Below are positions 8,712-17,249 of a DNA stretch of 64,000 bases, piece after piece. The notes below the pieces were generated by a model. That model saw only the letters and a list, made by a program, of their open reading frames with translations, searched no databases and was not told the DNA's origin. The position numbers and the translations under genes were made by a program. This stretch comes from Segatella copri. Lineage in GTDB: Bacteria > Bacteroidota > Bacteroidia > Bacteroidales > Bacteroidaceae. Numbering within the stretch: the first letter of the stretch is position 1; each line of letters begins with the position of its first letter. Where the stretch lies: the NCBI RefSeq assembly GCF_026015295.1, contig NZ_JAPDUW010000001.1:3383501-3447500 (forward strand). The letters run 5' to 3'.

Positions 8712-9875
8712 ATGATATTTTTAGATTATATATATAATAAGGTATATGCTCCTGTAGAGGATGACTTCGGGTTTGATGATGCAGGAGATATGGACGAACT
8801 GGATGATGAACTCCAGATGGAGGAAGGAACCGCTGCTTCTGGTGAAGGAGGAGATGAACTCTATGAGCACTGGAAGGTTCAGGTGGATGCTAACCAGGAT
8901 CCGGTGCGTATCGATAAGTACCTGGCTGATAAGATGGCCTATCAGAGCCGTAACCGTATTCAGCAGGCTGCTGATGCCGGATTCATCCATGTCAATGGTA
9001 AACCGGTAAAGAGCAACTATAAGGTGCGCCCTAATGATCTGGTTACTCTGATGCTCGACCGTCCTCGTCATGAAACGAGTATCAAACCTGAAGAAATCGC
9101 TATCAATGTGGTTTATGAAGACGACCAGCTGATGGTGGTTAACAAGGAAGCCGGTATGGTGGTGCATCCGGGTGCGGGCAACTTTCATGGAACCTTGATT
9201 CAGGCGGTAGCCTGGCATTTAAGGGATATGCCTGAGTTTGATGCCAATGATCCGGAAGTGGGCTTGGTGCATCGCATCGATAAAGATACCAGCGGACTGC
9301 TCGTTGTGGCAAAGACTCCTACGGCAAAGACCGCATTGGGTAAGCAGTTCTTCAACAAGACTACCCATCGCAGTTACAATGCGCTCGTTTGGGGCAATAT
9401 TGTAGAAGATGAAGGTCGCATAGAAGGCAATATCGGCCGTGATCCGAAGAACCGCCTCCGTATGAAGGTCTTCGATCCGGACAGCGGAATAGGCAAGACG
9501 GCGGTTACGCATTACAAGGTGTTGGAACGTTTCGGTTATACCACCTTGGTGCAGTGTGTGCTTGAAACGGGCCGTACCCATCAGATTCGTGCCCACATGA
9601 AGCATATCGGTCATCCGCTCTTTATGGACGAAACGTATGGCGGAACAGAGATTCTGAGAGGTCAGCGCAGTAGCAGCTACAAGGCATTTATCCAGAACTG
9701 CTTCAAACTCTGTCCGCGTCAGGCTCTCCATGCCAAGACACTCGGTTTCGTGCATCCTACAACCAAGCAGCAGATGGATTTTGACAGTGAGTGGCCAAAT
9801 GATTTTAGACAATTAATAGAAAAGTGGCGCGGCTTCATCGCTGGCACCACACAAGATACATTCAAAAATATTTAG
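8712..9875 (+). CDS. rluD: RluD-family 23S rRNA pseudouridine synthase
   Basis: 387 residues from the ATG at 8712. An earlier GTG at 8688 is in frame but lies in a GTGAAGAGTGAAG repeat, so I prefer the ATG. After an acidic N-terminal extension come an S4 RNA-binding domain (around residues 70-125, RIDKYLADKMAYQSRNRIQQAADAG) and the catalytic domain with VHRIDKDTSGLLVVAKT containing the active-site Asp. Expected target is uridines of 23S helix 69. The first codons (LDYIYNKVY) are encoded by an exact copy of the interspersed 15-mer. The acidic stretch is lineage-specific and not needed for the fold. Confidence 0.92.
   Translation: MIFLDYIYNKVYAPVEDDFGFDDAGDMDELDDELQMEEGTAASGEGGDELYEHWKVQVDANQDPVRIDKYLADKMAYQSRNRIQQAADAGFIHVNGKPVKSNYKVRPNDLVTLMLDRPRHETSIKPEEIAINVVYEDDQLMVVNKEAGMVVHPGAGNFHGTLIQAVAWHLRDMPEFDANDPEVGLVHRIDKDTSGLLVVAKTPTAKTALGKQFFNKTTHRSYNALVWGNIVEDEGRIEGNIGRDPKNRLRMKVFDPDSGIGKTAVTHYKVLERFGYTTLVQCVLETGRTHQIRAHMKHIGHPLFMDETYGGTEILRGQRSSSYKAFIQNCFKLCPRQALHAKTLGFVHPTTKQQMDFDSEWPNDFRQLIEKWRGFIAGTTQDTFKNI
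8729..8743 (+). repeat. Interspersed 15-mer TATATATAATAAGGT, copy 2
   Basis: Exact copy lying inside the start of the rluD coding sequence, where it encodes Ile-Tyr-Asn-Lys-Val. Confidence 0.8.
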
Positions 9876-9880
9876 TAATT

Positions 9881-10876
9881 ATGGAAAATAGCAAGAGAAC
9901 GATAGCCATCGTATGTGGTGGTGATTCTTCTGAGCACGACGTATCATTGCGCTCAGGACAGGGTTTGTACTCTTTCTTTGATAAAGAGCGCTACAATATT
10001 TATCTCGTCGATGTGAAGGGCACCGACTGGCATGTCGCTTTGGATAATGGTGAGACTATCGAGATTGACAAGAACGATTTTTCTTTCGTTATGAACGGCA
10101 AGCATGTCTATTTCGATTATGCTTATATCACCATCCACGGACAGCCTGGTGAGAATGGTGTGATGCAGGGCTACTTTGACCTCATCCATCTGCCATACTC
10201 TACAAGCGGTGTTCTGGTAGAGGCAATGACTTTTGATAAGTATGTGCTCAATAATTATCTGCGCGGTTTCGGTATAAACGTAGCAGACAGTATCTTGCTC
10301 CGTCGCGGTGAAGCTTATGATGAAGAAGAGATTGCCAAGCGTATCGGTATGCCTTGTTTCGTAAAGCCTGCTGCTGACGGCAGTAGCTTTGGTGTGAGCA
10401 AGGTGAAGAATGCTGACCAGCTGGCTCCAGCCCTCCGTGTGGCTTTCATGGAGAGCAATGAGGTAATGATCGAGGGCTTCCTTGATGGAACAGAGATTTC
10501 ACAGGGTATCTACAAGACAGCAGAGAAGACTGTTGTACTGCCAGCTACAGAGGTGGTTACCACCAACGAGTTCTTCGATTACGATGCCAAGTATAACGGT
10601 CAGGTACAGGAAATCACTCCAGCCCGTCTCTCTCCAGAGACCGCAGAAGAGGTAGCCAAGACCACATCCCGCATCTACGACATTCTTCATGCCAACGGTA
10701 TCATCCGTATCGACTATATCATCTCTAAGGATAAGGATGGTAAAGACAAGGTGAACATGCTGGAGATCAATACCACTCCAGGTATGACCGTTACCAGTTT
10801 CATTCCTCAGCAGGTTCGTGCAGCAGGTCTTGATATCAAGGATGTGCTCAGCGAAATCGTGGAGAATCAGTTCTAG
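9881..10876 (+). CDS. ddl: D-alanine--D-alanine ligase
   Basis: 331 residues from the ATG at 9881, five bases after the rluD stop. This start gives MENSKRTIAIVCGGDSSEHDVSLRSG, the usual Ddl N terminus with the conserved SEHDVS. ATP-grasp motifs follow: PCFVKPAADGSSFGVSKV, EGFLDGTEISQGI and the metal-binding MLEINTTPGMT near the C terminus. It makes D-Ala-D-Ala for peptidoglycan. Tight spacing implies co-transcription with the upstream genes. Confidence 0.96.
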   Translation: MENSKRTIAIVCGGDSSEHDVSLRSGQGLYSFFDKERYNIYLVDVKGTDWHVALDNGETIEIDKNDFSFVMNGKHVYFDYAYITIHGQPGENGVMQGYFDLIHLPYSTSGVLVEAMTFDKYVLNNYLRGFGINVADSILLRRGEAYDEEEIAKRIGMPCFVKPAADGSSFGVSKVKNADQLAPALRVAFMESNEVMIEGFLDGTEISQGIYKTAEKTVVLPATEVVTTNEFFDYDAKYNGQVQEITPARLSPETAEEVAKTTSRIYDILHANGIIRIDYIISKDKDGKDKVNMLEINTTPGMTVTSFIPQQVRAAGLDIKDVLSEIVENQF

Positions 10877-10888
10877 AATAACAAACTC

Positions 10889-10925
10889 ATATATGGTTCT
10901 GCGATTTTTTCGCAGAGCCATATAT
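10889..10925 (+). terminator. Long hairpin between ddl and the acyltransferase gene
   Basis: ATATATGGTTCTGCGA at 10889-10904 pairs almost perfectly with TCGCAGAGCCATATAT at 10910-10925. There is no U-tract after it. It may act as a processing or attenuation hairpin rather than a full terminator. Confidence 0.6.
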
Positions 10926-10942
10926 ATTAATAGGTATATATT

Positions 10943-12091
10943 ATGAATATCCCTCAAGAATTTGATACCATCCGTCCTTGGGAGCCTGAAGATCTCCCAG
11001 AGGTATTCGACCGTTTGCTTTCAAACGATCAGTTTAAACAAGTGCTTGCCTATCTCTATCCACAAGTACCTTTTGAGATGATTGCCCAGAAGTTGAAGGC
11101 ATGTAAGACCAATCTGGATTTCCAGCTGGCTTTTGCTTACGATTTTGTTCATGGCATTCTGAAGAAGGCAGCAACAGGCTGCGAGATGGATTGCACATCG
11201 CTCGATAATACCCGTAATTATACTTTCATCAGTAATCACCGTGATATCGTGCTCGATTCAGCCATCCTCGATGTCCTTCTTGTCGATAATGGTTTTAAGA
11301 CCACCTGTGAGATAGCCATCGGTGATAATCTCCTTTCTCTTCCTTGGGTCAAGGACCTGGTACGTGTCAACAAGGCGTTTATCGTAGAGCGTGCCCTGAG
11401 CATGCGCCAGATGCTGATGTCGAGCAAGCGCCTCTCTGACTATATGCATTTCGCCATCAAGGAGAAGAACGAGAACATCTGGATAGCCCAGCGCGAGGGT
11501 AGAGCCAAGGACAGTAATGACCGCACCCAGAAGAGTATTCTGCAGATGATGTCGATGGGCGGTGAGGGCAGCATTATCGACCGCCTGAAACAACTTCATC
11601 TCGTACCGCTCTCTATCAGTTACGAATATGATCCATGCGATTTTCTGAAGGCAAAGGAGTTCCAGCAGAAGCGCGATAATGCCGATTGGAAGAAGGGACC
11701 AATGGATGACCTGGTAAGCATGCAGACCGGTATCTTCGGTTATAAGGGTCATGTGCATTATCATGCAGCCCCATGTCTTGATGATTATCTGGACAGTCTT
11801 GATCCTGATATGCCTAAGCAGGATATATATAATAAGGTAGCCGCCTACATGGATGAGCAGATATTCAAGAACTACCGCCTCTATCCGGGCAACTATGTGG
11901 CTCTTGATTTGCTTGAAAACTCAACTGCTCATCAGGCAGAATATACTGCCGAAGATAAGGCAAAATTTGAAAAATATATGGCTGGTCAGCTTGCGAAAAT
12001 TGACCTTCCAAATAAGGATGAAGCTTACTTGAGAGAGAGAATTCTCGAGATGTATGCCAATCCTGTACGTAATTACCTTGCTGCTCAATAG
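10943..12091 (+). CDS. PlsC-like 1-acyl-glycerol-3-phosphate acyltransferase family protein
   Basis: 382 residues. The acyltransferase block begins at YTFISNHRDIVLDSAILDVLLVD (His99, Asp105), a variant of the NHX4D motif with one extra residue. An IAQREGRAKDSND segment corresponds to the EGTRS-like block that binds glycerol phosphate. No clear membrane helix is visible. The family transfers acyl chains to glycerophospholipids or related lipids. The exact acceptor is not evident. It contains an exact copy of the interspersed 15-mer, encoding DIYNKV. Confidence 0.82.
   Translation: MNIPQEFDTIRPWEPEDLPEVFDRLLSNDQFKQVLAYLYPQVPFEMIAQKLKACKTNLDFQLAFAYDFVHGILKKAATGCEMDCTSLDNTRNYTFISNHRDIVLDSAILDVLLVDNGFKTTCEIAIGDNLLSLPWVKDLVRVNKAFIVERALSMRQMLMSSKRLSDYMHFAIKEKNENIWIAQREGRAKDSNDRTQKSILQMMSMGGEGSIIDRLKQLHLVPLSISYEYDPCDFLKAKEFQQKRDNADWKKGPMDDLVSMQTGIFGYKGHVHYHAAPCLDDYLDSLDPDMPKQDIYNKVAAYMDEQIFKNYRLYPGNYVALDLLENSTAHQAEYTAEDKAKFEKYMAGQLAKIDLPNKDEAYLRERILEMYANPVRNYLAAQ
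11824..11838 (+). repeat. Interspersed 15-mer TATATATAATAAGGT, copy 3
   Basis: Exact copy inside the PlsC-like coding sequence, in frame as Ile-Tyr-Asn-Lys-Val. Confidence 0.8.
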
Positions 12092-12602
12092 CGGCAAGGT
12101 AATACTTTTTCTGTTTGATGATGTTGGAAACTGTTATTATCTGCCTGTTTTAATCAGACTCCTAATTGGTAATTCATAAGCTGTTTACGACAGACAGTTA
12201 ACAGGCAAACCACAGACAGCCTACTGGCGCTATAGCCGCTAGTGGACTGTTCGCCTAGAACAGCCTTCCCCAATGCCTTTGTTTCGTTTTTATGCGAAGC
12301 TTACGAAGAAATACTCTTCACTCTTCACCTTTTCCTCGGAATCCCCTGTGTTTATCGGCATTCCGGGTGGTGAAGAGTATTCGGGCACTCTTCACCTACT
12401 CTTCACCACTCTTCACCTTTCTTCACCTCTTTGTTTCGGCGGATTTGCGTTTCTTCTTACGCTTCGATGCCTCGTGCCTAGGTGAAGAGTGGTGAAGAGT
12501 GGGTGAAGAGTCGCTGATAACTCTTCACCCCTTGAAACGCCCTGTTTATGGGCGTTTCAGGGCATAAGGTGAAGAGTGAAGAGTTCAAATGTATATGTAT
12601 AG
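12092..12602. repeat. Gene-free stretch with clustered GGTGAAGAGT / ACTCTTCACC repeats
   Basis: From about 12310 to 12590 the sequence is dominated by the decamer GGTGAAGAGT and its complement in both orientations, more than ten near-copies. At its end ACTCTTCACC (12520-12529) faces GGTGAAGAGT (12568-12577), enclosing GAAACGCCC/GGGCGTTTC (12534-12542, 12550-12558), a nested cruciform-capable structure. I see no gene. The first 200 bases hold only short imperfect hairpins. Confidence 0.75.
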
Positions 12603-12643
12603 AAAACGCTCCTGTTGCAATATGGCAACAGGAGCGTTTTTTG
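12603..12643. terminator. Bidirectional terminator
   Basis: AAAACGCTCCTGTTGC at 12603-12618 pairs perfectly with GCAACAGGAGCGTTTT at 12625-12640, flanked by A and T runs. It closes the minus-strand lipoprotein gene that ends at 12651 and can stop plus-strand transcription from the repeat region. Confidence 0.92.
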
Positions 12644-12650
12644 TTTTTTC

Positions 12651-14126
12651 TTATTTGAACTTTTCAGCTTCTTGCTTCATCACATTCTCTATATCGATGG
12701 CATCGAATGGAACGGGGCCTCGGCTCAACTCCGGTATGTTGAAACTCTTCAGACAATCATCGTAGAAGGTTGGTTCCTTCTGTGGAAGAACGAAAGGCTT
12801 GTGAGCCTTGCCCTGGCGGTCTACATAGCAGAAGTAAGGCTTGCCGTAAAGTCCGTCGTCACGCTTGCTGGCAAAGACAAACCATCTGCCGGTATGCGAC
12901 CAGCTGTGGTAGGTATCGCTCTTCTCGCTGTTCACGATGCTGAGGCTATCCAGTTTTCCTGTCTGCAAGTCCATCATATAGAGGTCTGCCTCGGGATGCC
13001 AGATAGGGAAGGTGCCGTAATCGGCTACCGTAAAGAGACAGTATCTGCCGTCAGGACTTATCTTAGGATGGCAGACAGAACGCTCCTTGTAAAGAGTATC
13101 TATATTGGTTCCGAAACTCCCGGTCTTTTCATCGAATGGGATGCGCACCAGCGAATATTTCAATCCCTTCAGATTCGTACTTTCAAGTCCCTTCCTGTCG
13201 GCTGCGCAGTAATAAACGTATTTCCCGTCCGGTGAGAAAGTAGGAAATGTCTCCAGATGTGTACTGTCGGAGGTAAGCGGTGAGGAGATGATGCGGTTGT
13301 TGTCTAGATCGGCTACATATACATCGCTCTTCGAATCATATACTTCCAGTCGCTTGTCGGCGTTGGCATGAAAGGCTGGAATGATGATGTTGGTAGAGAA
13401 GGTGACGTATTTGCCCGATGGACTGAAACCATAATATACACTTGAAGAAATCATGTTGGCGTTCTTCAGGTTCAGCTTGCGCAGCTTGCCATTGCGGTTA
13501 AGAATGGCTCCTCCGCCTTCACCTCTTATATATACAATACTGAGGTTGGGATTCTGGTTGCCAAAAGCATGACAGTTCATACAGCGGTTTTCCTGCAGAT
13601 TGTGGTCGGCGAGAATCTTCTCCTGCCAATTCTCTATGCAGCGCTGCTTAATCTGTATCTTGTTCCATACTTCGTAATCGGGTTCTATCAGTCGGTAGGT
13701 GAGATAAGCATCCAGACTGTCGCCCACTACCTGCCAGGTGAAGGGTTTGAACGCCGTCCATTCTCCCTCATTGCTCTTTGAATATATCTGAACTTTGATA
13801 TTCTTGCCCACAGCCTTTTGCAGGAAAGCCTTCCAGTTGTTCATATCAAACTTCAGATTCTGGCTGTTGCTGGTGGCAGTAAGAGTGTTGGCTGCATCGT
13901 TGGCATCTGCTCCCTCAATCGTGAGTGTGGTTTCGATGTTGGTAAGGTTCTTGTCGCGTATCTCGAAGTTGAGAGGAGCGATATTGACCGGAATCGTTAC
14001 ATCGGCATAGTCGGGATACATGTTGGGCAGATGGTCTACCTGCTCAGCATTCTCGTGAGTCTGGGCACATGATGCGAGCAACAGTATGCCCGCCATGGCA
14101 CTGTATAGGATATTCTTGTATTTCAT
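12651..14126 (-). CDS. PD40/TolB-like beta-propeller lipoprotein with a CXXCH heme-binding motif
   Basis: 491 residues. The N terminus is a lipoprotein signal (GILLLASC, Cys20). Residues about 40-170 form a beta-rich domain. CMNCH (Cys182, Cys185, His186) follows, a c-type heme attachment motif. The rest carries PD40 repeats (FSPSGKYVTFST, FSPDGKYVYYCA, ISPDGRYCLFTV), the blades of a TolB-like propeller. It should be an envelope lipoprotein, possibly heme-loaded. It is followed after 38 bases in the operon sense by the DUF6057 membrane protein, which lies upstream, so they likely form one unit. The function is not known to me. Confidence 0.8.
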   Translation of the reverse strand: MKYKNILYSAMAGILLLASCAQTHENAEQVDHLPNMYPDYADVTIPVNIAPLNFEIRDKNLTNIETTLTIEGADANDAANTLTATSNSQNLKFDMNNWKAFLQKAVGKNIKVQIYSKSNEGEWTAFKPFTWQVVGDSLDAYLTYRLIEPDYEVWNKIQIKQRCIENWQEKILADHNLQENRCMNCHAFGNQNPNLSIVYIRGEGGGAILNRNGKLRKLNLKNANMISSSVYYGFSPSGKYVTFSTNIIIPAFHANADKRLEVYDSKSDVYVADLDNNRIISSPLTSDSTHLETFPTFSPDGKYVYYCAADRKGLESTNLKGLKYSLVRIPFDEKTGSFGTNIDTLYKERSVCHPKISPDGRYCLFTVADYGTFPIWHPEADLYMMDLQTGKLDSLSIVNSEKSDTYHSWSHTGRWFVFASKRDDGLYGKPYFCYVDRQGKAHKPFVLPQKEPTFYDDCLKSFNIPELSRGPVPFDAIDIENVMKQEAEKFK

Positions 14127-14164
14127 CTTTCTTCTTTAATAAACAGTTAGCGTCAATTGTTTCC

Positions 14165-15859
14165 TTAGTTGATGTTCAACTTAGGCACCTCTGCCTTGTC
14201 GAAGTAATACCAGTAGGTATCGCTGAATGCCTGGTTGCCCCGTTCTTCATTATACTGATGGAAACGCTGCAGAACATCTTGACGCTTGATATATTTTGCC
14301 CATTCTTCCGGCTTTGCCTTGGTTCCTGCCAGATAAATCATGAGAGCCTCCTGGTACAGGCGTTCGTAGGAAACGTTTTTCAGTTTGAGATAATAAGTAT
14401 CATAATCCCGCTTGAAGGTTTTCATGTCTTTTAGGAGGAGATCGCTGCAGAGCATGTAGTCGATGGCGATTTTGTTGTTTGGATTACTTTCTGCCAGTTC
14501 GCACATGATGGTGTGGCAATTCTCGTTTAGTCGTAGCGTATCCTTCCGGTTGATGAACGGGCGCTTTTCGATGTATTGCTGCAGGAGAGCTTTTTCATCG
14601 GTTGTTGCTTTTCTGCCAAGTGATGAGAAGGCACGGTTTGCCCATCTGCTCCATACGAAGGTTTTTTGCAGGATACGGAGATATTTGCGGGTTGCTGCGT
14701 AGTCGCCTTTTACCAGATTGATTTCGGCAAGTCGCTTTACCATTCTGATATTCCGGTTGTTCGGAGAGCAGACATTGGCAAGCATTGTGGCACGTTCGCA
14801 GAAAGTCATGTCGCCCAGAACCCAATACAGTTCGTTCAGGGTCTTGATGGTGAGGGTTGGGGTGTCTGGTCCCAGTTTATCGAATGTACCCAGGTTGTTG
14901 CTCTGGAATCTCAGCAGGTTGTCTGGAAGATATCCGTTTTGCGCCATCACGAGGTTATAGTAGAACTTCATGTATTGGTCTGGATTTTCCGTCTTTTCTA
15001 CGATGTTGATAACCTTATTATAATTACCGAAGTAATATTCACAGTCTACTGCGAATGTTTTCTCCAGATCCATTTGCGGTTTTACCAGTTTTCCGAAACC
15101 CGGATAGGTATAAAGGGTTTGGAAGTCGCAGAAGTAGAGTCGCTTGGTCAGCATCAGCAGGAAGAAAGGAATCACGAGGGCAGCCAGGCGATAGTAGGTT
15201 CCCACTTTCTTGATGTGGGAAAGACATCCTGTAAATACCAGCGCTCCGTAGATCCATACTCCATTTCCAAAGAACCAGTGGCATACGAATACGGAAACAA
15301 TGATGCTGAAGGCGGTAACCCAATGCGCTGTTCCCAAACCTGCTGCGGCAGAAGGATTGTCGTCCATCTTCTCTATCTTCTTGAGAAACATTCGGGTGGA
15401 AGTGAGCAGCTTGGTGCTGACACGGAACACACTGGCACCACCTGCTATTGCCAGAATGCTGCAAAGCCGGTAGTCGTAGTGAAAACTGAAACATACCAAT
15501 AGGATCATCATGATGAAGGCTACGATATGTGCCGTCTTTTTCCCTTGGATGTCTGCATCTCTTACTGCGCATTTTACATTATGTCCCGTAATAAGAATAC
15601 AGAGGGTAAGGATGATAGGACCGGCATAGCGGAAATAATAAAACTGGGTCAGGAAATCGCCAGCCAGACAGGCCAGCCATCCCGGTTTGTCCAGATAAGT
15701 AGTCAGATAATCCCATGATGACAGAAACAGTTGATTCTGCTCCTGATAAAACAGATGGTAGGGATAGAAAAATTGGAAGAACACAAAGCATGCGATGGCT
15801 CCCAATGCATATAACGAATATATGCCAAAACTAGACTGGCTTGTTTGCTGTTCACTCAT
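14165..15859 (-). CDS. DUF6057-type polytopic membrane protein with C-terminal helical repeats
   Basis: 564 residues from the ATG at 15859 (MSEQQTSQSSFGIYSLYALG). A longer reading starting 22 codons upstream lacks support. The N-terminal half has about seven to eight hydrophobic helices (residues 14-270). The C-terminal half (about 290-560) is hydrophilic and helical, with TPR-like segments (YAATRKYLRILQKTF). I recognise it as the Bacteroidota DUF6057 type of unknown role. It is the first gene of a two-gene unit with the CXXCH lipoprotein, so both may act together in the envelope. Confidence 0.75.
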   Translation of the reverse strand: MSEQQTSQSSFGIYSLYALGAIACFVFFQFFYPYHLFYQEQNQLFLSSWDYLTTYLDKPGWLACLAGDFLTQFYYFRYAGPIILTLCILITGHNVKCAVRDADIQGKKTAHIVAFIMMILLVCFSFHYDYRLCSILAIAGGASVFRVSTKLLTSTRMFLKKIEKMDDNPSAAAGLGTAHWVTAFSIIVSVFVCHWFFGNGVWIYGALVFTGCLSHIKKVGTYYRLAALVIPFFLLMLTKRLYFCDFQTLYTYPGFGKLVKPQMDLEKTFAVDCEYYFGNYNKVINIVEKTENPDQYMKFYYNLVMAQNGYLPDNLLRFQSNNLGTFDKLGPDTPTLTIKTLNELYWVLGDMTFCERATMLANVCSPNNRNIRMVKRLAEINLVKGDYAATRKYLRILQKTFVWSRWANRAFSSLGRKATTDEKALLQQYIEKRPFINRKDTLRLNENCHTIMCELAESNPNNKIAIDYMLCSDLLLKDMKTFKRDYDTYYLKLKNVSYERLYQEALMIYLAGTKAKPEEWAKYIKRQDVLQRFHQYNEERGNQAFSDTYWYYFDKAEVPKLNIN

Positions 15860-15957
15860 TTTTGTCGATTTATAAGTTTTTATATCTGTGCATCTTGTTT
15901 TGTATAAGTAGTGAAGTTTTAGCATTTACTCTTTGCCAAGGTGCAACTTATCAGGGG

Positions 15958-15965
15958 CAAAGGTA
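15958..15965 (-). promoter_or_regulatory. Promoter -7 box (TACCTTTG) for the DUF6057 operon
   Basis: Minus-strand TAnnTTTG match about 93 bases upstream of the chosen start codon. Confidence 0.6.
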
Positions 15966-15993
15966 ATAAAAATATATTAGAATGAATCATAAA

Positions 15994-16034
15994 AAATGCA
16001 GAAACTTACTCTTTGAAAGTAAATTTCTGCATTT
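15994..16034 (-). terminator. Terminator after the Rid-like gene
   Basis: AAATGCAGAAA (15994-16004) pairs with TTTCTGCATTT (16024-16034), with A-rich sequence giving a U-tract on the minus strand, next to the stop codon at 16043. Confidence 0.75.
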
Positions 16035-16042
16035 ATCAGCAT

Positions 16043-17071
16043 TTATTTCTGTTCTTGTTTTTCTGCAATGCATTCCATTTCTATCAGCCAGCCCGGTCTG
16101 CATACTCTTGCCTCTACGATGATATGTGGTATCTGAGGATAAAACTGATTCATCAGTTGCTCTACGGTATGATAGTCTGAGATGTCGCGCAGGTAGATGA
16201 TAAAGTATTGGATATCGTTCATCATCGCATCGCCATCCTTCAATAAAGCACCGATGTTCTCGAGCAATCTGCCGGTTTGTCTTATAATATCGCCTTCGTA
16301 TACAACTGCTCCATCTTTATCTATGCTGGCTGTTCCTGATATGAAATATTGTTTCTTCTGAGGCAGAGAAAGGCTGGTTCCCCGTTCAAAGGCTACTCCG
16401 TATTCGTGAGTAGGATTCAGATGGTTGAGTGCCTGGAGATATTGCTTGTCTTCTTCCCTGATACTGGGAACGGTCAGAAAGTCGATAGCTACAGATGCAT
16501 GACGTACGGATGTTGCTCCGCCGATGCCCGTACTGGCTATATAATGGGTTTCTGCCGTCAGACCTTGCTGGTCGAAAACATCATTGCGCGCTTCTACTAC
16601 TCCCTGATAGTTTACATCGATATGAGTTACGTATATCCATGTTCTTACCAGGTTGCGCTCCATCGTCATATCTGTACCGGCGATAAGTTGCAGGTATTTG
16701 TCGAATAGCATTCGGGTCTGTTCGTATGAATCCTTTCCCTTCGCTTCTTCCTCTGTCAGTCGGAGACTGTGGAACAGGATTGGGGTCTTATCGTCTGTGG
16801 TCTTGATAAGAAGTGAAATCTTGCTCCCGTTGAGCGGAGGTTGCTCCACAACCGTAAGATGGGTATCCTTAAGATACTCCTGATAAAGGAGTGATTCCTC
16901 AAACTCTCTTATCTGGTTCTGGGCGTCGCTGAGGAATACTTTGCAATATTGCAAAGTACGATTTCCCAGTTTCTCGGTGTCGAGATAGTTACCTAGTTTC
17001 AGATACAGAAAATTCAAGCGGTCGTTGAACGTCCCCTTGGCTTCTGGTGATAGTATTATGTATTTGTCCAT
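16043..17071 (-). CDS. Rid (YjgF/YER057c/UK114) / chorismatase-like protein
   Basis: 342 residues from the ATG at 17071 (MDKYIILSPEAKGTF). A TTG reading nine codons longer overlaps the promoter. The central RNLVRTWIYVTHIDVNYQGV and ASTGIGG segments and the C-terminal IIVEARVCRPGWLIEMECIA resemble the two-domain RidA/FkbO-Hyg5 chorismatase fold. True Rid proteins hydrolyse reactive enamines, and chorismatases cleave chorismate. Which applies here cannot be told from motifs. It is a single gene with a promoter 25 bases upstream. Confidence 0.7.
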   Translation of the reverse strand: MDKYIILSPEAKGTFNDRLNFLYLKLGNYLDTEKLGNRTLQYCKVFLSDAQNQIREFEESLLYQEYLKDTHLTVVEQPPLNGSKISLLIKTTDDKTPILFHSLRLTEEEAKGKDSYEQTRMLFDKYLQLIAGTDMTMERNLVRTWIYVTHIDVNYQGVVEARNDVFDQQGLTAETHYIASTGIGGATSVRHASVAIDFLTVPSIREEDKQYLQALNHLNPTHEYGVAFERGTSLSLPQKKQYFISGTASIDKDGAVVYEGDIIRQTGRLLENIGALLKDGDAMMNDIQYFIIYLRDISDYHTVEQLMNQFYPQIPHIIVEARVCRPGWLIEMECIAEKQEQK

Positions 17072-17095
17072 CTTGTTTTTCTTTTTTTTCGCCGG

Positions 17096-17103
17096 CAAAG
17101 GTA
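17096..17103 (-). promoter_or_regulatory. Promoter -7 box (TACCTTTG) for the Rid-like gene
   Basis: Minus-strand TAnnTTTG match. It decides the start: the TTG extension would begin inside this box, so ATG 17071 is preferred. Confidence 0.7.
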
Positions 17104-17195
17104 CGGATAATATATGAGATATAAGAATATAGACAGGATGAAAAGATGAAAATACCGAGAAATGGGGATAGGATGATGTGGGATAGAGCGAAAAA

Positions 17196-17227
17196 GAGGG
17201 TGTGTCATGAACTTATGACACACCCTC
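17196..17227 (-). terminator. Terminator after argF'
   Basis: GAGGGTGTGTCAT (17196-17208) pairs perfectly with ATGACACACCCTC (17215-17227). A TTTTTC tract follows on the minus strand. Confidence 0.92.
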
Positions 17228-17249
17228 AATCTCTTTCTTATATCCTGCT

